A DNA stretch of 64,000 nt. Source: a marine actinobacterium MedAcidi-G3. Its GTDB lineage: Bacteria; Actinomycetota; Acidimicrobiia; Acidimicrobiales; Poriferisodalaceae. Positions 1 to 7,252 of the stretch are shown here, one piece after another. Position 1 is the first letter of the stretch. The number at the start of each line of letters is the position of its first letter. A program made the translations under genes and the position numbers. The stretch is from the NCBI GenBank assembly GCA_000817105.1, contig JUEP01000004.1:32400-96399 (forward strand). Reading direction: 5' to 3'. A model generated the notes under the pieces. That model searched no databases and was not told the origin of the DNA. It saw only the letters and a program-made list of their open reading frames with translations.

Positions 1-272
1 TTCCAAAGAACCCAAGCCGTTGAAGGGCACCTGGCTGCTATGGCTTCGAATTCACGTCCCATTTCAAGAATTGATGATTCGACCCCACCTAATTCAGCCG
101 TCGCAGCCATGCGCATGACGTCGCTGCCGCGCAAGCCCTCTGTAACTTCGCTTGCGATAGTTCTAGTTCGGTCTGCGTTGCTCGCTTGGGCCTCAAGGGC
201 GCTCAAAACCGGAGCGACCAAGAGACTTGCTTCATTAGTTGGAAGAAATTGAGCGATGGCGTCCTCGTTCAT
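1..272 (-). CDS. Acyl-CoA dehydrogenase-like flavin monooxygenase (HsaA type), N-terminal part, runs off left edge
   Basis: The reverse strand is open from an ATG at 272 to the window edge, giving about 90 residues that the ORF track omits because the gene is cut. The translation (MNEDAIAQFLPTNEASLL..., then EAIAARCPSTAWVLW) looks like the N-terminal helical domain of the acyl-CoA dehydrogenase superfamily, in particular the flavin-dependent monooxygenases related to HsaA, which use reduced flavin from a partner reductase to hydroxylate aromatic or steroid-derived rings. It diverges from the flavin-binding PNPOx-like gene at 309 with only 36 bp between starts, so the two may share a promoter region. 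The catalytic C-terminal half is not in the window, so substrate and even the dehydrogenase/monooxygenase choice are open. Confidence 0.6.
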   Translation of the reverse strand, partial: MNEDAIAQFLPTNEASLLVAPVLSALEAQASNADRTRTIASEVTEGLRGSDVMRMAATAELGGVESSILEMGREFEAIAARCPSTAWVLW

Positions 273-308
273 TCACTGGACATTAGCTCAGGGGGCTACG
301 TTGGTTCC

Positions 309-962
309 ATGAGAGAGGTTCATGCAACTGCATCTGAGAGAACCACTGTTCGTCGCCTGCCCGAGAGGGCTCTTTATGACATCGCTGGTATTCATGCAAT
401 TTTAGATGAAGGATTGCTTGCACACGTCGGGATGGTTACCCGACACGGCCCAGTAGTAATTCCGATGCTGTACGCGCGGGACGGAGAAATGCTTTACCTT
501 CATGGATCTGCAGCAAGCCGTTTGCTGCGAGACGGCCGAGGAGTCGAGCTCTGTGTCACCGTCAGCATTGTGGACGGCTTAGTTGTAGCTAGGTCGCTAG
601 CCCATCACTCGATGAATTATCGCTCTGTGGTTGTCATGGGCGAGGCATTTCCGGTTGAAGACGTTAGCGAGAAGAGCCGTGTGCTAGATGTCCTAAGTGA
701 GCATGTGATTCCGGGGAGGGTCGCCGCCACGCGCCCTCATCACGAAAAAGAAGTCAAAGGGACTCTTGTGCTCGCTATGTCGATAGATGAAGCATCGGCG
801 AAAATTCGAACTGGTCCGCCAATCGATGACGAAGAGGATTACCTCCTCGACACGTGGGCCGGTGTGTTGCCACTAATGATTGGGGTAGGAGAGCCCATTC
901 CGGATCCGCGTCTTTCGCCGGATATCGAGATTCCAGAACACATAGCCGGATGGCTGCGTTAG
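309..962 (+). CDS. Pyridoxamine 5'-phosphate oxidase-related flavin-nucleotide-binding protein
   Basis: A 217-residue protein of the PNPOx-like split-barrel family. The core GLLAHVGMVTRHGPVVIPML, the strand ending LYLHGSAAS and the SVVVMGEAF segment match family members that bind FMN or F420 (Pyridox_ox_2 type). The ORF track extends upstream to a TTG at 186, but the extension overlaps the divergent gene starting at 272 and has no family character. The ATG at 309 (MREVHATASERTTVRRLPER) has a GGGGG stretch upstream and gives the expected N-terminus. Substrate is unknown. It could be an FMN-dependent reductase or simply a flavin-binding protein of the neighbouring monooxygenase. Confidence 0.75.
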   Translation: MREVHATASERTTVRRLPERALYDIAGIHAILDEGLLAHVGMVTRHGPVVIPMLYARDGEMLYLHGSAASRLLRDGRGVELCVTVSIVDGLVVARSLAHHSMNYRSVVVMGEAFPVEDVSEKSRVLDVLSEHVIPGRVAATRPHHEKEVKGTLVLAMSIDEASAKIRTGPPIDDEEDYLLDTWAGVLPLMIGVGEPIPDPRLSPDIEIPEHIAGWLR

Positions 963-968
963 AAGTTG

Positions 969-1991
969 TTAAGGAAGATGGGGAAGAACTTCCTCACCGA
1001 AGCGTCGAACAGTTTCCTCTAACTCATTGTCTGACACTCCCCCTAAATCAAACATAAATAGCTGTCGGTTGTGTCCAAGTAATTCATGTAGCTCCCCCAT
1101 GCGGTCGATGCACTCCTGAGCGCTTCCTGCCACCGCGGGTCCCGCTAGGAAGGATTCAAGATCAAAAGGCATTTGAACTTTGCCGCCGGTGTTGTCGCCG
1201 ATGAGCTGGTCCACAAAGTTCCAATAATGGCCGTAACGAGGCGCAAAGCGGCTTCGCATATCGGCGTGATCTAATCCAACGAACGCATGGCAACACGAGC
1301 CAATCACAATATCTTCGACGTTTCGTCCTGCTTGCACCCAAGCTTCTTTGTACTGCTCAACAATGGGAATAAACATTTTCGGGTGTCCGAAAACCGAAGG
1401 AAGCATAAGACGACACCCAAGTTTGGCAGCGAGTAAAGCGGACTCTTTTGATCCCGCACCTATCCACATTGGAATATCGCAAGTAGGTCGAGGACGTATT
1501 GTTATCCCCTCTAGTGGGTCTCGAAATTTCCCAGACCAAACTACGTTCTCCTCGGTAAGGAGAATCTGCAACAGTCCCAGTTTCTCGTCGAAAATTTCTC
1601 GGGCATCTCGGACGTCCAGCCCAAATGCCGGGTAACTGCGGCTAAAAAAGTTGCCTCGGCCAGTGACAATTTCAACGCGGCCTGGAAACAGATTCTCGAG
1701 AGTGGAGTAATCCTCTGCGGCGCGGACGGGATCTAGGGTCGGTACTAACGTGACGGCGGTGGACAGAATGAGATCCGGTACTCGTTCCCCAATGGCAGAA
1801 AGAACGACTGGAGGAGAACTCAGCATGTAATCGTTGAAGTGGTGTTCACCTATATGAACCGCATCAAATCCGGCTTCGGATGCCCAAACTGAATAACGAA
1901 TTAGCTGTCTATGGCGGTCTGCTTCGGACAACAATTCACCGGTTTTAGGATGGGCGAGGTTGTCTCCCAGGCTGAAGATTGCTGATTCCAC
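969..1991 (-). CDS. LLM-class (luciferase-like) flavin-dependent oxidoreductase
   Basis: A 340-residue TIM-barrel protein of the bacterial luciferase superfamily. Visible family features are the early EAGFDAVHIGEHHF segment, the strand LSTAVTLVPTLDPVRAAEDY, VEIVTGRGNFF and the late IPMWIGAGSKES. Such enzymes use FMNH2 or F420H2 for monooxygenation or hydride transfer, and the cofactor cannot be fixed from the sequence. It is in one minus-strand run with the next LLM gene (9 bp gap), suggesting co-transcription, and ends 6 bp from the convergent PNPOx gene. Its N-terminus (MESAIFSLGDNLAHPKTGEL) is a little longer than is usual. Its physiological substrate is not inferable. Confidence 0.8.
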   Translation of the reverse strand: MESAIFSLGDNLAHPKTGELLSEADRHRQLIRYSVWASEAGFDAVHIGEHHFNDYMLSSPPVVLSAIGERVPDLILSTAVTLVPTLDPVRAAEDYSTLENLFPGRVEIVTGRGNFFSRSYPAFGLDVRDAREIFDEKLGLLQILLTEENVVWSGKFRDPLEGITIRPRPTCDIPMWIGAGSKESALLAAKLGCRLMLPSVFGHPKMFIPIVEQYKEAWVQAGRNVEDIVIGSCCHAFVGLDHADMRSRFAPRYGHYWNFVDQLIGDNTGGKVQMPFDLESFLAGPAVAGSAQECIDRMGELHELLGHNRQLFMFDLGGVSDNELEETVRRFGEEVLPHLP

Positions 1992-2000
1992 GTTCCGTTC

Positions 2001-3056
2001 CTAGCGTTGGTCTGTCGTTTTAGCCAAATCAGCCATGAGGCGTATCGCTTCGTCTTGACCAGTGTTGATGTTGAGTCCAGTCAATCCACTGTCGGCCCAC
2101 TGAAGAAATCGTTGCTTTATTCGCTCTGGAGAGCCGTAAAGACCCGCTTCATCAACGTATTCATCTGGTATTGCTTCTGCCGCTTCTGCTTTTTTGCCCG
2201 CAAGATACAACTCTTGTACACGAGTTGCGACGTCGGGGTAACCCCTTTGCACCATATGTTGATTGTGGAAATTAACGTCTTTGTGTCCCATCCCACCGGT
2301 GTACAAAGCGATGTTGTCCTTCGCCCTGCGAAATATGGGCTCTAAATCATCGGTTATCTGAACTGGACATTGACCAATTATCTCAAAGTCTTCCCAGCCT
2401 TTAGAAATGCCACGTTTTCGCGCTCGCTCAAAGCCTTCTTCGATCCACGGACGAAAATGTTGCATGCGTCCAGGCACAAAGTGCATTGGGAGCCAGCCAT
2501 CACACAATTCGGCGGTTAATTTTACTGTTGCTTCCGAACCACTTCCCAACCAAATGGGAAGATCCGTATTCGTATGAAGTATGGAAGTGAGAGGCTTTCC
2601 TAGGCCAGTGGTTCCTTCGCCAACGAAAGGAAGCTGATATTCGCGCCCGTCGTGCACAACTGGTTCATCTCGGGCAAAGATTTTCCTCATAATTTGTATG
2701 TAGTCGCGTAGCCGCCAATAAGGCTTTCCCCAGGGCTGCCCATACCATCCTTCAACTATCTGAGGGCCCGATACCCCGAGACCAACGATCATTCGATTTC
2801 CACCAGCGAGAGCATCAATGGTTTGGGCTTGCATGGCGGCCATTGCGGGAGCTCGGCCAGCTAGTTGAATAATGCCAGTCCCAAGTTTGATTCGTTCTGT
2901 GTGAGCCGCAATGTAAGCGAGCGGAGTCATCGCATCGGAACCGTAGGCTTCGGCAGTCCAAACTGAGTGGAAACCAAGTTCTTCTGCCAGTTGGATTTGC
3001 TTGATTGGAAGCTCGAGTTTCCCACCTGAGTAACCGAGCATTAATGCAAGTTTCAT
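2001..3056 (-). CDS. F420-dependent LLM-class oxidoreductase, Rv3520c-like
   Basis: A 351-residue luciferase-like protein starting MKLALMLGYSGGKLELPI. The pattern LGFHSVWTAEAYGSDAMTPL, the TERIKLGTGIIQ strand and IVGLGVSGPQIVEGWYG are characteristic of the actinobacterial F420-dependent LLM group that includes mycobacterial Rv3520c. This group is thought to use reduced coenzyme F420, which fits an actinobacterial host. It lies immediately upstream of a second LLM gene on the same strand and downstream of an acyl-CoA synthetase, so a role in oxidation of an acyl or alicyclic substrate is possible but unproven. The start is an ATG with an ordinary N-terminus. Confidence 0.82.
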   Translation of the reverse strand: MKLALMLGYSGGKLELPIKQIQLAEELGFHSVWTAEAYGSDAMTPLAYIAAHTERIKLGTGIIQLAGRAPAMAAMQAQTIDALAGGNRMIVGLGVSGPQIVEGWYGQPWGKPYWRLRDYIQIMRKIFARDEPVVHDGREYQLPFVGEGTTGLGKPLTSILHTNTDLPIWLGSGSEATVKLTAELCDGWLPMHFVPGRMQHFRPWIEEGFERARKRGISKGWEDFEIIGQCPVQITDDLEPIFRRAKDNIALYTGGMGHKDVNFHNQHMVQRGYPDVATRVQELYLAGKKAEAAEAIPDEYVDEAGLYGSPERIKQRFLQWADSGLTGLNINTGQDEAIRLMADLAKTTDQR

Positions 3057-3171
3057 TGTTACGGTCCCGTCTTTTCTGCTGACGATTGTCTATCAAATTG
3101 CAACATTAGGACCCTCAGCGAGCCAGCGATCATTTATGACTGTTCAACCCCGTTGCCACTGACCTTCGCAA

Positions 3172-4656
3172 CTAGTTGATGGATCTATCTTTCCCTTCCC
3201 AGTAAGGGGCTCGCAGCTCGCGCTTTAAGACCTTACCCGGGCCAGATTTAGGTAATTCCGTAGAGCGAAACTCAACCGAACGAGGAAGTTTGTATCCACC
3301 CAACGACTCCCGGCAGAATTCAATTAAGTCTTCTGATGTCAAACTTTCGTCCCGAGGCACGACTACTGCATGAACTTGCTCGCCCCATTGGTCGTTAGGA
3401 ACACCAAAGACGGTCGCTTCTAAGACTTTGGGGTGTTGGTAAATCACTTCTTCGACCTCGGAGCAATAAACATTCTCTCCGCCTGAAATAATCATGTCTT
3501 TGGCACGATCGACTAAATACAAGTAACCCTCGGCGTCTAAGTAACCAATGTCGCCGGTGCGATACCAACCGTTTTGGAGCACAGCAGCTGTTTGCTCGGG
3601 TTTGTTCCAATAGCCCTGCATTACGTTAGGGCCTTGAACCATTACCTCTCCTGGTTCACCTGGTTCAGCATCAATCTTCAATGAGACACCGAGAGAAGGA
3701 TGGCCCACTGATTTTCCGCGGCTTGAACCGATGAGTTCCTCTTCGTGACGGAGCCCCGTTACCAAAGGAGCCGTCTCTGTTGCACCATAAAGGTGGAGGA
3801 GCTCCGCGTTAGGAAACTCTTCGTGAGCTCGTCGTAAGACTTGAGTAGCTATCGGGGAAGCCCCGTGGCAGATAAGGGCAAAACTTGAAATGTCTCTGGG
3901 GTTAGCTGACTGGGCTTCAACGAGAGCAGCAACCATCGTAGGAACAGCCAGAGTGGCAGAACATCGATGTTGCTCAATAAGGTCTAGACACAAGTTTGGT
4001 TCGAAAGCAGGCACGACTACTTGTGGAACGCCTAGTGCCAAGCACTGAAGAACAGAGTTTGACCCAGCTGCGTGAAACATAGGAGCGACCAACAGGTAGG
4101 TGTCGGCGTCGCTTAAAGGCATCGTCAGCTGGCTGTGCATAGTGTTAGCGATGAGATTCCTGTGAGTGAGCATCACACCCTTGCTCTGACCAGTTGTCCC
4201 ACCTGTATAAAAGAGGCCCGCTAGATCATCTTCATTGATGTCGGCGAATTCTGCAGGCGTGGATTCTGCGAGCAGAGTTTCATACTCGGTCAGGCTTATA
4301 ACCCGGTCTACTGACGCGGATAGTCCTCCCGGGTCTTGATCAGTTATGAGCAGCTTGGCTCCAGCGTCTTCCAAGGCGTATGCCAATTCAGGTTCAGCCC
4401 ATCGGCTGTTTAGCGGCACAATTGCACGACCTGCCGCGGGTACGCCGCAATATAGCTCTGCGTAAATATCTGAGTTGCTGGCTAATAAACCGACCCGGTC
4501 ACCCATGTTGATATCTAGATCTTGAAGGAGCGGACCAACCTTTCGGCACCGTGTCACGAACTCACCAAACGTTCTGGTTCGCTCTTCGCAGATAAACGCT
4601 GTTTTCTCAGCATGCATTGATTCAGCGCGTTGTAGCGGGTCAGAAATGGTTCGCAT
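3172..4656 (-). CDS. AMP-dependent acyl-CoA synthetase/ligase (FadD-like)
   Basis: A 494-residue member of the acyl-activating ANL superfamily. The ATP-binding P-loop-like motif LFYTGGTTGQSKGVMLTH is near residue 150, the A5 motif LLHLYGATETAP near 290, the hinge region WYRTGDIGYLDAEGYLYLVDR near 370-390, and the C-terminal catalytic lysine motif LPKSGPGKVLKREL near 475. The enzyme adenylates a carboxylic acid and transfers it to CoA. The length is slightly short but all motifs are intact. It precedes the LLM oxidoreductases on the same strand, 115 bp upstream, a gap with no clear structure. The acid substrate cannot be told from sequence. Confidence 0.88.
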   Translation of the reverse strand: MRTISDPLQRAESMHAEKTAFICEERTRTFGEFVTRCRKVGPLLQDLDINMGDRVGLLASNSDIYAELYCGVPAAGRAIVPLNSRWAEPELAYALEDAGAKLLITDQDPGGLSASVDRVISLTEYETLLAESTPAEFADINEDDLAGLFYTGGTTGQSKGVMLTHRNLIANTMHSQLTMPLSDADTYLLVAPMFHAAGSNSVLQCLALGVPQVVVPAFEPNLCLDLIEQHRCSATLAVPTMVAALVEAQSANPRDISSFALICHGASPIATQVLRRAHEEFPNAELLHLYGATETAPLVTGLRHEEELIGSSRGKSVGHPSLGVSLKIDAEPGEPGEVMVQGPNVMQGYWNKPEQTAAVLQNGWYRTGDIGYLDAEGYLYLVDRAKDMIISGGENVYCSEVEEVIYQHPKVLEATVFGVPNDQWGEQVHAVVVPRDESLTSEDLIEFCRESLGGYKLPRSVEFRSTELPKSGPGKVLKRELRAPYWEGKDRSIN

Positions 4657-4780
4657 AGCAGGTCTCCGAAGTCCTTTTCACATTTCTATTCTCGTCGCTC
4701 CAGCTCGCCAGAACAATTCTTATGTTGAGAGCATCTTTGGCTTACTCACTCCCAATCATTGGACACTGAGATCAAGGTGT

Positions 4781-6679
4781 TTAATGACAGTGACTTGAGT
4801 GGCTGGGGGCAACGTCGATAGCTGGGTTTCGATCGAAAAATCCGTCCGGTACGAGCATGAAACCCGCGTACTCGGTTGGCATTACTGGATAATCCTCAAC
4901 GCGAACATCGTGGGTTAGACCAAACGTGTGCCACACGGTGAGATCAGTATCAGCCAAAGAGCGGTCGTTCGCAGTGAACTTCGGCAGACCCTCCCCAGCG
5001 TTCCGCTGAGTGGGATAATCGCCTGCTGCATAACGTTCTGACTGTGTTGTAGGCGTAACCCACAGATTGTGTTTAGCGAACATTGCTCTTTGTGCATGCG
5101 GAGAGTTTTCCGCCGCGAACATCGTTGCCGTTGAGGAAGGTAAGAGGCGATAAGCAGTCGGACGTCCCAGCCGGTTCGTCTTTCCCGAGTTCTCAATTCT
5201 CCAATATCGGCTGCTTGTGGAATTAGTATTTCGCATCGCTGAATGTTCACTCTCTAAAAGAGTTTCCCGTGCAGCAAAAGCAGTGTTATGTGGGTTAGCT
5301 GGCCCTGCTGGAAGCGGTTCTGTATTGACTTCGACGATGTTATTTTTGTTCCCATCAATCGCCATGTCGAGTCGTACACAGAACAGATGCTGGTGAATAG
5401 GACCAGCAACGTTCGGCGCTACGAGACGAGCAAACGTTAGATCGTCGCCTTCGGCATGAGCTCGAGTAGTGAGGATGCCAGTTAATTTGATTTCTAATTT
5501 GATTGACCCATCCAAGTGGAAGTACCAAAAAAAACCGTACTCATAGTTACCCACTGTCGAAATGCTGCTGACAACTAGGCGTCGGGACCTGCGAACCTCA
5601 ACTTCCCCAGTGTTCATATCGGTGTGTTTCCAACCGATTCCGAAATCCTCTTCGTGAATGCAAATGGCATTACCGGTAGTCATGACGCTCCCGTCGTCGA
5701 GCATTTGAACGGCGTCAAGGTAAAAGATTTCTCCCAAACAATCGCAGCCAAGCGTCAAGGAGTTGGCGGTCATTCCAAGCCCGTACTCGCCCGAATCCAG
5801 AGCATGTTTAAAGGTCTGGCTAGGTCGAGTATCACCGTAAGGAACCACCATCTCAGCTAAAGAAGCCCTATCAATGACTGGACGTTCAACTCCATCTTGG
5901 GTGTAACTAACACGATGCAGAACTAAGCCCTCGGTATCGTCAACAACCATCCGAAAACGCCACTTCTGCCAAATGATCTCATTGTCATCCACGCTAAAGC
6001 TGACCCCTTCAGGCTGCGTTATCTCTACAGGCTTAAGGTCATCCCGTATAGGCCCGTAATCACTTGCTACTGACTCAACGTCGTAGTTGCCCCGTTCAGT
6101 CGCCATAGGCCACGTACCAAAATCTTCTATGTGTAATACAGCCAGACTGTCCACATCAACGTGAACCATGAGGCCATCGATAGGGAACGCATACCCGTTA
6201 TCGTTGGGGTTGGGCCGGTAAAAGGCAATGCAACGCTGGACCCTGCGTCCATCCTCAAATTCGAAGCCATAGTCGCCCGTTGGCCATGGGTCTATCTGAA
6301 CTTTCGAAGCGTCATCAATACCCCGATCCTTGAGAGCTTTCTGGAAGTTAGGATCATTTCTGCAGGCGTCCATTACCTTGAATAGCTCTACAAACCCGAC
6401 ACGAGGGACTACGTCTGGAACTACCTCCCATCGATCTACCTCACCTCGGGTGACGGAAACTCGGGCTTCGTAGACTTCACCTTCATGTCGGATCACCAGA
6501 TCTAAGCGTCGATCAACAGGGTCGCCTGGCTGCCAAGAATTAACTTCTTCCTTGGCTGGTTCGTAGATGCAACAGCCGTGGACTGTGGAACTGTCATCTA
6601 TACGACCAGAATCGCGCAGAACTGAAATGCTCGCATCTAGTTCTTCCGCTGTCATCATCGAGAGTGGGTGCATGAACAA
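4781..6679 (-). CDS. Copper-containing primary amine oxidase (TPQ enzyme)
   Basis: A 632-residue copper amine oxidase, full length for the bacterial phenylethylamine/tyramine oxidase type. The topaquinone precursor is Tyr379 in STVGNYEYGF, the catalytic base is the Asp of ALDSGEYGLG (about residue 295), two copper histidines are in GPIHQHLF and the third in the C-terminal FGLTHDVRVEDYPVMP, followed by the conserved GFFDRNPAIDV. It converts primary amines to aldehydes with release of ammonia and hydrogen peroxide. No signal peptide is apparent, so it is probably cytoplasmic. A peroxiredoxin gene is transcribed divergently 90 bp away, a plausible peroxide link (inference). Of several near starts, ATG 6679 and the internal ATGs at 6673 and 6658 are all possible. 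Confidence 0.93.
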   Translation of the reverse strand: MFMHPLSMMTAEELDASISVLRDSGRIDDSSTVHGCCIYEPAKEEVNSWQPGDPVDRRLDLVIRHEGEVYEARVSVTRGEVDRWEVVPDVVPRVGFVELFKVMDACRNDPNFQKALKDRGIDDASKVQIDPWPTGDYGFEFEDGRRVQRCIAFYRPNPNDNGYAFPIDGLMVHVDVDSLAVLHIEDFGTWPMATERGNYDVESVASDYGPIRDDLKPVEITQPEGVSFSVDDNEIIWQKWRFRMVVDDTEGLVLHRVSYTQDGVERPVIDRASLAEMVVPYGDTRPSQTFKHALDSGEYGLGMTANSLTLGCDCLGEIFYLDAVQMLDDGSVMTTGNAICIHEEDFGIGWKHTDMNTGEVEVRRSRRLVVSSISTVGNYEYGFFWYFHLDGSIKLEIKLTGILTTRAHAEGDDLTFARLVAPNVAGPIHQHLFCVRLDMAIDGNKNNIVEVNTEPLPAGPANPHNTAFAARETLLESEHSAMRNTNSTSSRYWRIENSGKTNRLGRPTAYRLLPSSTATMFAAENSPHAQRAMFAKHNLWVTPTTQSERYAAGDYPTQRNAGEGLPKFTANDRSLADTDLTVWHTFGLTHDVRVEDYPVMPTEYAGFMLVPDGFFDRNPAIDVAPSHSSHCH

Positions 6680-6768
6680 ACACTAGGCGAAGTCGCGGAA
6701 GCCGCGTAATAACGTGCCGGCTACCGCGAATCGTTCTAAAGTGCCGGAGCACCCCTTGGAGGAAATGG

Positions 6769-7236
6769 ATGCTTGAAGTAGGCATTACTGCACCCGGATT
6801 TACCTTGCCCGATCAGCATGGAAGATCGGTATCGCTTGATGACTATAAAGGACAATGGATCTTGCTTTGGTGGTATCCCAAAGCAGCGACCCCCGGTTGA
6901 ACTCTTGAAGGCCAGGGACTCCGTGATCGAGTCCCCGAATTTGAATCAGCCAATATCGTTATTTTGGGAGCGTCCTTCGACACCGTCGAAGAACAAAAAG
7001 CGTTCGCGGAAAAAGAGAACTTTTCTTATCCGTTGCTCGCAGACACAGACCGGAGCACCGGTTTGGCTTACGGGGTTGGTCGAGATGCAGACGACAAATT
7101 TCCGGACTGGCCACGCAGGGCTAGCTTCTTGATCGATCCGGATGGAGTCATCGCGAAGGTGTATGACTTTGCCGACAAACCCGATCTATCAGAGCATGCA
7201 CAAAAAGTGTTGGACGATCTCAACGAACTGAGTTAG
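6769..7236 (+). CDS. bcp: Selenocysteine-containing peroxiredoxin (Bcp/PrxQ type), TGA read as Sec44
   Basis: Reading through TGA 6898-6900 gives one 155-residue frame from ATG 6769 (GGAGGAAATGG upstream) to TAG 7234. The ORF track shows only the downstream part (from 6964). The reading MLEVGITAPGFTLPDQHG, then YPKAATPG-U-TLEGQGLRDR, then VILGASFDTVEEQKAF and ASFLIDPDGVI is a complete Bcp/PrxQ peroxiredoxin. The TGA sits exactly at the peroxidatic cysteine of the family's TPGCT motif. The usual resolving cysteine five residues later is Gln, and the protein has no cysteine at all, so it would be a one-Sec enzyme resolved by an external thiol. A hairpin follows the TGA (separate entry). It reduces hydroperoxides. 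A GH13 gene follows 16 bp later. A pseudogene is unlikely because frame, length and flanks are intact. Confidence 0.9.
6898..6935 (+). promoter_or_regulatory. UGA Sec codon and putative bacterial SECIS hairpin of the peroxiredoxin
   Basis: After TGA 6898-6900 the bases GGGACTC (6915-6921) and GAGTCCC (6929-6935) form a perfect 7-bp stem with a 7-base loop CGTGATC. The loop starts 22 nt after the UGA and has G as its second base. This agrees with known bacterial SECIS elements, which lie in the coding region just downstream of UGA and carry a guanine in the first two loop positions for SelB binding. The fold is seen by eye. Function is inferred. Confidence 0.8.
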
Positions 7237-7252
7237 CTGACCGCGGTGAACC

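Noticed and set aside
6769-7236. Peroxiredoxin as a frameshifted or nonsense pseudogene
   Set aside because: The frame does not change, both sides are well conserved in character, and the TGA is exactly at the catalytic residue with a hairpin after it.
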